DNA of 36,622 nt from Clostridia bacterium (GCA_017407645.1 JAFQWE010000036.1:1-36622), one strand, 5' to 3'. Numbered from the stretch's first letter, positions 15,777-24,967 are shown. Notes: generated by a model not told the origin, from the sequence alone. A program made the numbers and translations.

Positions 15777-16250
15777 TTACTGTTCCGACTTTTCTTTTAA
15801 TTCTATCAAATATTGTTTCAATCTGCCGCTATCCAAAAAATCAATTTCCCAACTGCCGCCCATCCTACTCCAAAAAGGATAAAGAATTAAAACAGCAATT
15901 TGTTCTGCACTAAGATATTTAACGTCCACTTGATATGGAGAACAATTTTTATTAACTTTTATTGATTGCCAGATATCAGCCAAAGTAATAACAGGTGGCA
16001 TTGTTTTTTTACAGTTTATATATGCGTTGTAAATATCGGGTTCTTTTTCCTTTGTTGATAAAAATAACTCAGAGGAATTGCCACATCTTGCAAAAGCATA
16101 GGTGATACCGGTTACTGTATCAATAAACTTCTTAAAAAGTGGTTGCGGAATATATTCCCACTTGTTTTTGAAATCGGTATAATAAATGTTGCTACCATTA
16201 CAAAAATAATCAATGAATTCATCTGTTATAAGCAAATGATACCATTTCAT
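15777..16250 (-). CDS. Hypothetical protein
   Basis: The 157-residue product begins MKWYHLLITDEFIDYF and is rich in aromatic residues. It has no signal peptide, TM helix or motif that I recognise. The ATG at 16250 has a GAGG site eight bases upstream; a GTG three codons earlier touches that site and is less likely. A TATAAT box on the minus strand at 16271-16276 could drive it. It is monocistronic, placed between terminators, and followed by the intergenic element, which suggests an accessory gene. Confidence 0.7.
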   Translation of the reverse strand: MKWYHLLITDEFIDYFCNGSNIYYTDFKNKWEYIPQPLFKKFIDTVTGITYAFARCGNSSELFLSTKEKEPDIYNAYINCKKTMPPVITLADIWQSIKVNKNCSPYQVDVKYLSAEQIAVLILYPFWSRMGGSWEIDFLDSGRLKQYLIELKEKSEQ

Positions 16251-16317
16251 TTTATTCACCTCTTGAAAGCATTATAGCACACCTTATGTCCAATAAAAAG
16301 GATTTTGCAAAGAAAAA

Positions 16318-16345
16318 TCCCTCTACCGAGCAATCGGCAGAGGGA
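16318..16345 (-). terminator. Rho-independent terminator of the glycosidase operon
   Basis: TCCCTCT-A-CCGA pairs with TCGG-C-AGAGGGA around GCAA. On the minus strand the stem is followed by TTTTTCTTTG. It closes the operon that starts near 24929. Confidence 0.8.
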
Positions 16346-16405
16346 CAAATTTGTTTTAAAATCTAATTATTTGCTTTCTTTGCTTGTTTTCTCTTTTAAG
16401 CAGTA

Positions 16406-17383
16406 TCACTCTGCCATTTGTTGAATTTCCAGTGTTTTACGGGTGGCGTAAATTACCTCGTCCACCCTCAAAACAACCTCCTTTTTGCCCTCAACCAAAT
16501 TGACAAAATCGGTCAAATAATCGGTTGTAGGCTCCTTTTCCTCTAACAAGTGAGGGGTTTTGTCGCCTGCAATAAAGTAGTAGGACTTTTCTTCGTTAAA
16601 AGCAAGACTTATGGTACCTTTTGTGCCCCACACGAAAAACTGCCAATAGTATGGCAGACCGAACTCAACACCGTCGGGGACGGCATAGGATACGTCGGCA
16701 AGCACACCGCCGTTATTTTCGGTTTTTAGCATAAACTGCGCGCTATCCTTAAAATCAGGCTTATCCTGTGCAAATTTATTCCATTCCCGAGCCGAACAAA
16801 CCCGGCTAACCTTAAGTCCAAGCGCATAGGTCAAAATATCAATGCCGTGTATGGCAATATCGTTAATAAGGCCGCCGTATTTATCCTTTTCAAAATACCA
16901 GTCGGGGCGTCGGCCGTACATAAGAGGGTGTTGACCGCCAAAATAAACGTTGTTAATTTCACCAAGGGCACCGCTTTCAACAAGTTTTTTCAGCCCGTTG
17001 ATTTTCTTTTCATAGCGCATGGTAAACATACAGCTTACAGCCTTGCCCTTTTCTTTTGCCAAGGCTTCAATTTGATTAAGCTCTTCCATATTTGTGCAAA
17101 GGGGCTTGTCAACAATTACGTGCTTACCTGCCTGCAAAGCCTTTATTGCCATCGGACCGCGGTCGGCAAAGCATCCGCCCAAACCAACAACGTCAACCTT
17201 GCTGTCGGCAAGAATATCCTCATAGGTGGCAAAATTACATTCAACTCCGTTGGCTTGGGCTGTCTCTTTGGCAGCCTGATTATCCTCAAAAGCGCCAACA
17301 ATATTAAAATCTTTATGGTTTTTCACCATATCGTAAAGCATAAAGACGTGACCGTGTCTGAGTCCTGCAAAAGCGATATTCAT
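16406..17383 (-). CDS. Gfo/Idh/MocA-family oxidoreductase
   Basis: The 325-residue protein starts MNIAFAGLRHGHV, a Rossmann dinucleotide-binding strand-turn in which the usual GxGxxG is relaxed. VIVDKPLCTN replaces the classical EKP motif but keeps the catalytic Lys. GGLINDIAIHGIDIL is the typical substrate-side sequence with the conserved Asp and His. Such enzymes oxidise or reduce sugars and cyclitols with NAD(P). It is the last gene of the glycosidase operon, 128 bases after nagB. The ATG at 17383 has an AAGGAG site seven bases upstream; extending the frame seven codons lacks support. Confidence 0.88.
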   Translation of the reverse strand: MNIAFAGLRHGHVFMLYDMVKNHKDFNIVGAFEDNQAAKETAQANGVECNFATYEDILADSKVDVVGLGGCFADRGPMAIKALQAGKHVIVDKPLCTNMEELNQIEALAKEKGKAVSCMFTMRYEKKINGLKKLVESGALGEINNVYFGGQHPLMYGRRPDWYFEKDKYGGLINDIAIHGIDILTYALGLKVSRVCSAREWNKFAQDKPDFKDSAQFMLKTENNGGVLADVSYAVPDGVEFGLPYYWQFFVWGTKGTISLAFNEEKSYYFIAGDKTPHLLEEKEPTTDYLTDFVNLVEGKKEVVLRVDEVIYATRKTLEIQQMAE

Positions 17384-17511
17384 ATAGTCTCTCCTTACTT
17401 GCAAGGCTTGCCCTTTACAAATACTTTTTTAACACAAATATTTTCGTTTGAAAGATAAGCAATCCCGTTTTGATTTTTCAGGGTATACCGCTTAAATCGG
17501 TATATTCCGTA

Positions 17512-18279
17512 TCAACGCTGCAGCAACTCTCTGCCACTGTCGCTATCGCAGAACATTACGACGCTGTTGTGCTTTCTCATAATGGTGGCAGGGCATTCTT
17601 CATTTATTTCACCATTAACCGTTCTGCCAACTGCCCAAGCCTTTGTGGCGGCAGGAACGGTGCAAACCAAATGCTTTGCAGAAACAAGGGTTGGAATAGT
17701 AAGCGTCAAAGCGTACTTTGGAACCTCTGAAAGAGTTTTGAAGCAACCGTCGTTTACCTGCTGCTGACGGCAAACCTCGTCAAGCTCAACCGCCTTGACG
17801 GTAGCAGGGTCGTTAAAATCGGCAACGTGGGGGTCGTTAAATGCGATATGGCCGTTTTCACCGATACCAAGCAAGACAACGTCAACGGGATTAGCCTTTA
17901 ACAAAGCGGTGTAACGCTCGCACTCCCCATCAACGTCCTTTGCCTCGCAGTTGATGTAGTTAACGCTCTTAAAGGGCAACTTGCCAAAGATGGCGTCTTT
18001 AAGGAAATTGCCAAAGCCCTGAGGAGCATCAGCAGACAAACCGATGTACTCATCCATATGAAAAGCGTTTACTCTGCCCCAATCAATGCCATCTGCCTCT
18101 ATCAATGCGGCAAGCATCTCGTTTTGAGAGGGAGCAGCGGCAAAAATAACGTTTGCCTCTTCCTTTACTGCCAGAATTTCTTTAATTCTCTTGGCGGCAA
18201 GGGCACCTGCGGCTTTACCCATTTTGGCACGGGTATCATAAATTTCAACGGCAAGCAAATCTTTTGTTATCTTTTTCAT
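17512..18279 (-). CDS. nagB: Glucosamine-6-phosphate deaminase family protein
   Basis: The 255-residue product carries AFHMDEYIGLS near residue 72 (the family has FNMDEY) and LLGIGENGHIAFNDP near 137, both active-site signatures of NagB. The enzyme converts glucosamine-6-phosphate to fructose-6-phosphate and ammonia. Its place after a rhamnosidase, without nagA, suggests either amino-sugar release from the target glycan or a related sugar-phosphate isomerase role. The ATG at 18279 has an AAGG site nine bases upstream; the earlier ATG at 18288 is too close to it. It starts five bases after the GH78 stop. Confidence 0.9.
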   Translation of the reverse strand: MKKITKDLLAVEIYDTRAKMGKAAGALAAKRIKEILAVKEEANVIFAAAPSQNEMLAALIEADGIDWGRVNAFHMDEYIGLSADAPQGFGNFLKDAIFGKLPFKSVNYINCEAKDVDGECERYTALLKANPVDVVLLGIGENGHIAFNDPHVADFNDPATVKAVELDEVCRQQQVNDGCFKTLSEVPKYALTLTIPTLVSAKHLVCTVPAATKAWAVGRTVNGEINEECPATIMRKHNSVVMFCDSDSGRELLQR

Positions 18280-18284
18280 GGTTA

Positions 18285-20600
18285 TCATCCTTTTTGAGAA
18301 TTGTTTATAAAAGTGACGTTGGGTTTATCATCAAAAATCAACTCAACGTTTTTCGGTGCGCTTATGGTGTAAACTATCCCCTTTTCTTCCCGTTTGAAAG
18401 CGGCTTTAATCCAACCGTCAGGTATGGGAAACTCAATTTCGGCAAAATCCAGACTGTCATCAACAGAGGGCGATATAGTAAAGGATTTCATAGCAGGGTT
18501 GGGCTTAATACCCATTATGTTATAGGTGTAATTAAAGACGGGAAATGCGCCCCAAGGCTGACAAAGGCTGGTGTTCCATTTTTGCTCTTTACCCCAGGCT
18601 TCAAAAAGGGTGGTGGCGCCCTCGCTTATCATAGTGTGCCAAGAGCGCTCGTCCTTGCAGGTCAGCAGGTCAAAAGCAAAGGCATCCTCACCTACGGCAT
18701 AGAGTCCTTGGATTACCCAATATGCAAAGCCCAAGCTGCAACTGAACCGCTTCTCTTTCATAAAGTTTATGATGGGCTCGTATCCCTTAGGTGGCACCAA
18801 TCCAAAGCAAAGCTGCAAGGTATTGGCGTGAAGTGAACAGTGATTTGAAACAGGGGTATCTTTAAACAGTCCCTTTTCGTAATCGTAGGTTTTTTCTATG
18901 ATTGAATTGCCCATTTTGGTATAAATGGCTTCAAGCTCTTGGGCGCGGTCATTATTTTCAACAATGCGGTAAAGTTTTGCCAATGTCTTTAAAAATCCAT
19001 AGAAAAACATATTTACCGAGGTGCATATGCCCTTATGACCAAACTCGTCAAAATCATAATCGTCGCGGTGATTTTTGGGCCAGTCAAGCAAAATCGGAGC
19101 CATAGTTTTGGGTACCTTTTCAATATGCTGAATGGCTTCAAGCAGTCCGTCATCATTTAAAAAGTCGGAGAAATAGTCCCAAACGCCCTCTGCAACGGGC
19201 AACAATTCTTTAAGAAAAACCTTGTCGCCTGTGTAGACGTAGTAATTCTCCAAAAACAAAGGCACAAGTGAAGAATATTCCGCGCAGATATTAAGATTGT
19301 AGCTTGGCACGTGTGCCGAAATAGCGGGCGAATAACGAGAAGAGTTTAATAAATCTACAAGGTATTTAACGTAAATTCGCAAATCACCCGTAATAATAAG
19401 GTGGGGCATACTTGAAAGCAAGGCATCACCCACAAATCCGCCGCGCTCTCTGGTGGGGCAATCGTAGTAGGTATCTTGAACCCCTGCTTTTAAGGTATTT
19501 ACACTTATTTCCCAAACCTTATTCATCAATTCGTTTGAACATTTAAAGTTGGCAATTTTATCGGGATAGGGATAATTTCGGTTAAACACGTACACCTTTT
19601 CGGGTTCAAAATTTTCGGGAGGATTGAGAATTTCGGCATAACGAAAGCCTTTGTATTCAAAAAACTCAGTAAAATCCTCCTCACCGGTAAGGGTAACAGT
19701 CTCTACGTAATGACAGTTAGCGCGAATGTCAAACCTGACCCGTCCGTCATCAAGCAGTTCTTCACCGTAGCGAAACTCAACCCGATCCCCTTTGTTACCC
19801 TTTAACCAGGTAAAAACAGAACCTGTCATTTCGGTGCCGAAATCAAACCAATACCCATTTTCTATCTTTTTTATTTCCACGGGATAAAAGTATTCGTGCT
19901 TAACGGTGGGGGTGATTTGGGGCACAAGAGTATATTCCATGGGCAACGGCTTGCCTTGACGCAAGGGCTTGCTCCATCGGGAATCGTCAAAGTCGTTTTC
20001 CCGCCAGCCCTTAGGATATTTTTGCAAGTCTATATCCTCTGCAAACTGGGTATGACCGAAGACCTGCATAATGCCGCTGTAAGCATCAATCTCGGAATAT
20101 TTCCAGGTTTTGTCGCTTAAAACGGTTTGTGTTGTGCCATCCTCAAAGGTAATTTCAAGCTGAGCAATCATACCGCAAAGGTTGTCGGCAGAAACTGCGT
20201 ATATGTTGAACAGACCTTGATAATAAAGCTGAACTGCGATAGTGTTTTCACCATTTTTGATAAGGTCGGTAACGTCATAGCAGTTATAGTTATAGGCAAA
20301 GGGAAAGGATTGAGCAGGACCTTCACCTACAAACTGAGCGTTAAAAAACAGCTTGTAAAGGTCATCACCCGTTATAAACAACTTTGCATCGGCGATTTTT
20401 TTGTCACCCACAACAAACTTTTTGCGAAAAAAGGTGTGGATGTTTTGAATTTCTGAATCAAAGCTCTCTGAACGATTCCAAAAGTATCTGTGGCAGTTTT
20501 CGGTGTGGTAAAAGCGGTAAGAGGTCAGCCAATAGCCTGCCCAATCAACCTTTTCACCCACAATGGGGCGATGCTTATAGTTGCTGTAACAATTAGTCAT
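18285..20600 (-). CDS. Alpha-L-rhamnosidase, GH78 family
   Basis: At 771 residues it has N-terminal beta-sandwich domains and an (alpha/alpha)6 barrel from about residue 350. DCPTRERGGFVGDALL near 380 is the GH78 signature with the general acid Glu. EGATTLFEAWGK near 660 carries the second catalytic Glu. A small C-terminal beta domain follows. It should release terminal alpha-L-rhamnose. No signal peptide is present, so it acts inside the cell on imported oligosaccharides or glycosides. The ATG has a GGAG site seven bases upstream, 17 bases after the preceding gene. Confidence 0.88.
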   Translation of the reverse strand: MTNCYSNYKHRPIVGEKVDWAGYWLTSYRFYHTENCHRYFWNRSESFDSEIQNIHTFFRKKFVVGDKKIADAKLFITGDDLYKLFFNAQFVGEGPAQSFPFAYNYNCYDVTDLIKNGENTIAVQLYYQGLFNIYAVSADNLCGMIAQLEITFEDGTTQTVLSDKTWKYSEIDAYSGIMQVFGHTQFAEDIDLQKYPKGWRENDFDDSRWSKPLRQGKPLPMEYTLVPQITPTVKHEYFYPVEIKKIENGYWFDFGTEMTGSVFTWLKGNKGDRVEFRYGEELLDDGRVRFDIRANCHYVETVTLTGEEDFTEFFEYKGFRYAEILNPPENFEPEKVYVFNRNYPYPDKIANFKCSNELMNKVWEISVNTLKAGVQDTYYDCPTRERGGFVGDALLSSMPHLIITGDLRIYVKYLVDLLNSSRYSPAISAHVPSYNLNICAEYSSLVPLFLENYYVYTGDKVFLKELLPVAEGVWDYFSDFLNDDGLLEAIQHIEKVPKTMAPILLDWPKNHRDDYDFDEFGHKGICTSVNMFFYGFLKTLAKLYRIVENNDRAQELEAIYTKMGNSIIEKTYDYEKGLFKDTPVSNHCSLHANTLQLCFGLVPPKGYEPIINFMKEKRFSCSLGFAYWVIQGLYAVGEDAFAFDLLTCKDERSWHTMISEGATTLFEAWGKEQKWNTSLCQPWGAFPVFNYTYNIMGIKPNPAMKSFTISPSVDDSLDFAEIEFPIPDGWIKAAFKREEKGIVYTISAPKNVELIFDDKPNVTFINNSQKG

Positions 20601-20617
20601 AACCTTGCTCCTAAATC

Positions 20618-22744
20618 TTATGATAATGCTTTTTCAATATATTGGCAGTTCAAATACTTTTCGGCAAGCATACCTTTGTTGTAATAATAGTGATTTGCCG
20701 CCTCGTATCCAATACCGCTGTTAAGGCACATCAGCTTATACATAGACAGTGCAATCTGCTTTTCTTCCTTTGCAACAGTCAGCAGTGAGGAGGTGTCACC
20801 CTCTTCTCTGCAAAGCACAAACTTGGTCTGCAAATAACAAGACCTAAATATATAATAGGCGCCGTATGCCATCTGCTTATATTCGCAGTCGGGCATTGAT
20901 TGGATAATTTCAAGTCCCTTTTCCCACTTGTCGCTTACCTTGTGAAACTGTTCTGAATAGACATCTCGGGGATAGATACATCTCCATTTGTCAATGTCGT
21001 CGTAGGCATAGCAGGTCATAGTTGCTTGAAAACCGCTTGGGGTTAGATACAAGGGGTTGGAGGGGCCTGCATTGTGAGGACCGTTATAAGCGCTGTAAAT
21101 ATAAAATGGATATTCTCTGAACGCCTCAGAAAATGCCTTTGATGAGTTGTAGACCGCCTCTGCCCATTCCCCAAACTCGTCCTTTAGCAGTTGCTTATAC
21201 TTCTCTTCATCGGGGTCGGCAAGGCAGGAGGCGGCAATCTTCATACTGATTGAGGGATATCCGCCTAAAGTCCAACTGAGCATCAAATGCTTTACGCCTT
21301 CGTTTTTCAAGTTGGTCATATGCTCCCTAATCAAATCAAAAACAGGCAAATAGGGCAAGGTGCTGCACTCCCAGCTGGAATTTATCTGCACCTTTGCGCC
21401 AACCTCAAGTCCGTTTTGACGGGCAACACTCCAAGTTCTTTTGGCAAAGTCGGAGGGGCCGGGGATAGATATGCTGTAATCACGCACGCGGCCTTCAACA
21501 CCGCCGATTACAAATTCTTTATTAACCTCACTGTTAGATAAAAGAATAACCTCCTTGGGCATACTGTTAAGGCATTCTATAACCTCGTCATCATCCATAT
21601 ATTCTTCCCAAGCCCAAGTCCACACAATAACGTCAATGTCGGGATTGACCGATTTTGCCTCGCCATTTATGGCGGTTACAACGTCCGACACAAGCTTTGA
21701 CACCTTTAGGTCGGCGCAACGGGGACAAAGGGATGATATATCGTGACGGGACCTGCAATGAGTCAGGTTTTCGGAGCAAGTGATACAGAAAAATCCGCCA
21801 ATATCACTCACCTGCTCACACAAATATCTTACCCCATATCTGAGATATTCCATAACCTTGGGATTTGAGGTGCAAAGGGAGGCATAGTTGTTTTGAACGG
21901 TACCCTTTAACTCGGGGTAGTTGTCAAAGAAATAATTAGGCATACAACGGGGCTCGTTAAGATATAAATAGACCTTTATACCATATTCCTTTGCCGTTGC
22001 AATAAGCTTTTTCAAGTTATTAAGCCTTGTCTCATATCCCTTTGAAAAAGACTCATCAAAGGGAAATGGCACCAACTGATAAAGTGCGGCAGGCAACCAA
22101 ACGGCGTTGATACCCTGCTTTTTGTAAGCCGACAGCAATTCTTTGGAGTAGGATAAATCCACGTCGCAGTCAAGAGCCTTGGCATATAAGCCAAAGTAAG
22201 AATAAATCAGTCTTAAGCCGTCACTGTCAGGGGTTTCGGTATCCCCTTGATTGCGTATTCCCTCAAAAGCGAAGGGTACGGCTCCCTCAAACATATCGCC
22301 GAAAAAGGTGGTCATAATCTCTTTTATGGTCTTTAACTGTGCCTTCTGTCCGTCATTCAAATCGGGCAAAACGATAGGCTGGCAATAGGGCTTAAAGTCA
22401 CCCAATTTGACAAACAAAAAGTCGTCTTCTTTTAAAATGGTTGCAAGCTCGTCCTCTGTCCATCCAAGCAGCTTAAGCAGATTTTCATAAGGCAAGATGT
22501 GCCAAGCATTGCGGATGGTGGTTATGTATCCCTTATCCTTCCACAACTCAGTATGCTTCTGGGCGGGAAGTCCCATATCCTCGGCTGCCTTTAAAATATG
22601 CTTTTTGTCTATGTCTAAGGCGTTGGCTATATCATCTGCCGAGCAGGTTTCCCACAGTTTAAAAACTGCGGCGTGAAATCTGCTTGGAAAATGGGGAAAT
22701 TCCATATCCTTGTCTTTTTTAAGCTCGGGTAATTTTGAATACAT
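20618..22744 (-). CDS. Putative TIM-barrel glycoside hydrolase with Cys-rich loop
   Basis: The 708-residue product has no signal peptide. The part from about 215 reads as a (beta/alpha)8 barrel: INAVWLPAALY, YGIKVYLYLNEPR, GGFFCITCSENLTHC and DVIVWTWAWEEY look like successive strands with acidic or aromatic ends. The closest impression is the GH20/GH-A type of retaining glycosidases, but I cannot assign a family. CxxC and CPRC pairs around residues 330-355 could bind zinc. The N-terminal 150 residues look helical. Its place between GH78 and a beta-propeller glycosidase-like gene supports a role in glycan breakdown. The AGAGG site lies seven bases from the ATG. Confidence 0.6.
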   Translation of the reverse strand: MYSKLPELKKDKDMEFPHFPSRFHAAVFKLWETCSADDIANALDIDKKHILKAAEDMGLPAQKHTELWKDKGYITTIRNAWHILPYENLLKLLGWTEDELATILKEDDFLFVKLGDFKPYCQPIVLPDLNDGQKAQLKTIKEIMTTFFGDMFEGAVPFAFEGIRNQGDTETPDSDGLRLIYSYFGLYAKALDCDVDLSYSKELLSAYKKQGINAVWLPAALYQLVPFPFDESFSKGYETRLNNLKKLIATAKEYGIKVYLYLNEPRCMPNYFFDNYPELKGTVQNNYASLCTSNPKVMEYLRYGVRYLCEQVSDIGGFFCITCSENLTHCRSRHDISSLCPRCADLKVSKLVSDVVTAINGEAKSVNPDIDVIVWTWAWEEYMDDDEVIECLNSMPKEVILLSNSEVNKEFVIGGVEGRVRDYSISIPGPSDFAKRTWSVARQNGLEVGAKVQINSSWECSTLPYLPVFDLIREHMTNLKNEGVKHLMLSWTLGGYPSISMKIAASCLADPDEEKYKQLLKDEFGEWAEAVYNSSKAFSEAFREYPFYIYSAYNGPHNAGPSNPLYLTPSGFQATMTCYAYDDIDKWRCIYPRDVYSEQFHKVSDKWEKGLEIIQSMPDCEYKQMAYGAYYIFRSCYLQTKFVLCREEGDTSSLLTVAKEEKQIALSMYKLMCLNSGIGYEAANHYYYNKGMLAEKYLNCQYIEKALS

Positions 22745-22755
22745 AAAATCGCCTC

Positions 22756-23415
22756 TTATTGTTGTTGTTTATAAATTTTTCTTACTTTAAAAAATCCAAT
22801 TACTTGACATATAAACGAATATACCGAGAAAATTAAATATGTAGCTTGCTCGGGAGACTCTTTTAACATTACAACATACAAAATGATGTTGATAACACTG
22901 CTTATTATCATAAGCCAAGTATACTCCACAAAGGCAAACATTGTAAGAAATGAAGTTAATATTACCATAAGGGTTATTGCGTTGTCAAGCAAAGCATAGT
23001 CTGAGCTAAACTGCTTGCGCACATATTGAATTAAAGCCAAAACAATCACAAACGCCACGCAAATAAAAAATCGGTATTTATTGCTCATTTTGCGAAAGAC
23101 GGTAGTCTCTTTCCACGAATTGCGATTCCACATAACAAAGGTGATAATTTGGATAGGACAAGAGACAAATAAGGCACTAAACGCCATACCGTAAAGGCCG
23201 TAATAAAGGTAAACAACAAAATACAAAATTGAGTTGATACCGCCGATTAAGGCGTGATATCGGTTGGCTTTGGATTGTAAAAGCGCAATGGTTAAAGAAA
23301 CAAACAAGGGGCTGATACGCCAAAAGGATTGTTTAAATATTATTGCTGCAACAACTATTGCAATAGCTGAACCAACCATTAAGGCAGACATAAGAATTTT
23401 TTTAATTTTATTCAT
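22756..23415 (-). CDS. pnuC: PnuC-family transporter
   Basis: The product of about 219 residues has six or seven hydrophobic helices. The sequence RYHALIGGINSILYFVVYL, then WNRNSW, then DNAITLMVILTSFL and VEYTWLMI follow the pattern of PnuC proteins, which move nicotinamide riboside or related vitamins across the membrane by facilitated diffusion. It is embedded within a carbohydrate operon, four bases after the upstream gene and 11 before the next, so it is certainly co-transcribed. That context is unusual and the substrate may differ. The ribosome site is weak, suggesting translational coupling; the frame could also open with TTG at 23427. Confidence 0.7.
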   Translation of the reverse strand: MNKIKKILMSALMVGSAIAIVVAAIIFKQSFWRISPLFVSLTIALLQSKANRYHALIGGINSILYFVVYLYYGLYGMAFSALFVSCPIQIITFVMWNRNSWKETTVFRKMSNKYRFFICVAFVIVLALIQYVRKQFSSDYALLDNAITLMVILTSFLTMFAFVEYTWLMIISSVINIILYVVMLKESPEQATYLIFSVYSFICQVIGFFKVRKIYKQQQ

Positions 23416-23419
23416 AGAC

Positions 23420-24898
23420 TTATTCAAACCTCATTGCATATATTTCAGCATCGCGCATAGTGAATCTGAAGCAAACTGCTTTGCCTTTCAAATCACCCAA
23501 AGGTTTTTCAAAATCTATTACTCTGTCAAGGGTGTCACCAAAAATTTCACAGGTACTGTATCCGTCTATAGCTTTACCCGTCTCATCCAAAACATCAAGG
23601 TAAATGCTTCCTCTTGCAGACGTGCGGAAGTTCAATTTTAAGGTGCTTGCATCAAATTGAAACACCGGCGTTTGCAGAGTTTTGCCCGAATAATCGGCTT
23701 TTATTGATGCAAATCCGTCGCGACGGTATACGTAGCGCACAAGTTGAACTTTTTCAGGCATCCAGTGGTGGTTAAAAACATACACCGACAACTCGTTGGG
23801 CTCGCCGTCAAAATTGCTTGAGGTTTCTACAACACCGCCGATAGCAGGATAGCAGTCACCGTATACCCAGTTGCCCTCATATTCTATACCGGGAGTGATG
23901 CAAGCCTCGTCAAATCGGTACCACTTATAGTTGTCACGAGAACTCATAAACACACAATCGGTAAGAACCAATCCATAGCGCTGATTAACGCCCCCGATAT
24001 TAGGCTCGGTTGTCATTCGCTTTTTGCGTCGGTCCGCACCGCATAGACGGTCATAATTGGCAGTCCATTTTTTGCGCTCAACGTATCGGGTGGGGAAGCC
24101 AATATAATAACGGGTATCAAAGGGATATGCCATAACACAGTTGGTATACAGAGGATAATCCTCGCGGCCGCCAAAATCCAACGGTACGGGAGTAGACCAG
24201 TTAAAGAAATCCTCTGATTCCGATACCATAATACCCCTTACATTTGTTTCGTTGAAAACCGAGTCGGGTTGTTCAGGCTTTTTATTAAAACACCTAAAAT
24301 AGCAGTAGTATTTGTTGGTGTGGGGATTCCAATGCAACGAGTTTTGCGAGTCGTAGTCATAGCCTTGAGACACAACGCTGTAGTTTTCAAAATGAATCCC
24401 GTCGGCTGATACCATACATATCAGGCCTTTTCTTGCCTTGTTAGGATCATCGTTTACAAACCCCGTCACGTCACCGCAAGACATAAGGGCTTTGTAGCGA
24501 TGCTGAGGTAAACAATCGGGGTTTTCATCCTTCATAACAACAATATTATCATAAATTCCGGTCATAATTATATTGTTGTTTGTGTTGCCGCGAAACTCAC
24601 ACATATTAAGATTGGGGCGCTCCCAATGAATGCCATCCTTACTCTCGGCATAGCATACGTTAATACCCTCGGTGTAGCTTTTGTCAAAAAATGACCATGT
24701 TTCATAATACATACGGTAAAATCCGTCGTCTTTTACGATGGTAAAAAAGTCGTTTGAATCGCCATCCCACGGTTGATCAAACAGCATAACAACATCTTTT
24801 TTCTCAGGCTTGTTGACAGATAAAACAGCGTCGGTGTTTTGTCTGTCAATCATATAGTCATCCCAAAAAGGAACCAAGCCTTTTTCAATTTTTATCAT
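23420..24898 (-). CDS. Beta-propeller glycoside hydrolase-like protein (GH32/GH43 fold)
   Basis: The 492-residue protein contains repeated blade-like sequences: DGFYRMYYETW, VCYAESKDGIHWERP, GLICMVSADGIHFE, NKYYCYFRCF and GIMVSESEDFFNWS. These are the strand pattern of five-bladed propellers of the GH32/43/68 groups. Candidate acidic residues lie in PFWDDYMID near the N-terminus and in EGNWVYGDCYP. A C-terminal beta-sandwich from about 395 completes the layout. No signal peptide is seen. The family cannot be fixed from the sequence. It is the first gene of the operon, with an AAAGGAG site eight bases before the ATG, divergent from the AraC regulator. Confidence 0.7.
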   Translation of the reverse strand: MIKIEKGLVPFWDDYMIDRQNTDAVLSVNKPEKKDVVMLFDQPWDGDSNDFFTIVKDDGFYRMYYETWSFFDKSYTEGINVCYAESKDGIHWERPNLNMCEFRGNTNNNIIMTGIYDNIVVMKDENPDCLPQHRYKALMSCGDVTGFVNDDPNKARKGLICMVSADGIHFENYSVVSQGYDYDSQNSLHWNPHTNKYYCYFRCFNKKPEQPDSVFNETNVRGIMVSESEDFFNWSTPVPLDFGGREDYPLYTNCVMAYPFDTRYYIGFPTRYVERKKWTANYDRLCGADRRKKRMTTEPNIGGVNQRYGLVLTDCVFMSSRDNYKWYRFDEACITPGIEYEGNWVYGDCYPAIGGVVETSSNFDGEPNELSVYVFNHHWMPEKVQLVRYVYRRDGFASIKADYSGKTLQTPVFQFDASTLKLNFRTSARGSIYLDVLDETGKAIDGYSTCEIFGDTLDRVIDFEKPLGDLKGKAVCFRFTMRDAEIYAMRFE

Positions 24899-24928
24899 AG
24901 CAACTACTCCTTTTGTAAAGTAATTACA

Positions 24929-24956
24929 ATTATAAGCACTATTGCTATCTTGTAAA
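24929..24956 (-). promoter_or_regulatory. Promoter of the glycosidase operon
   Basis: On the minus strand a -10 box TATAAT (24929-24934) and a -35-like TTTACA (24951-24956) are 16 bases apart, about 30 bases before the first gene. Confidence 0.55.
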
Positions 24957-24967
24957 TATTAGTTACA
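24951..24967. promoter_or_regulatory. Candidate operator for the divergent AraC regulator
   Basis: An inverted repeat with arms TGTAA and TTACA, seven bases apart, overlaps the -35 box of the glycosidase operon. It is a plausible AraC-type binding site, but only one copy is clear. Confidence 0.3.

Noticed and set aside
16847-17458. 203-codon plus-strand frame opposite the Gfo/Idh gene
   Set aside because: No ribosome site or motif; fully explained as antisense of a well-supported gene.
17484-17504. Terminator after nagB (TATACCG / CGGTATA hairpin)
   Set aside because: The stem is weak, there is no T-run on the minus strand, and the downstream Gfo/Idh gene would be cut off from the operon.
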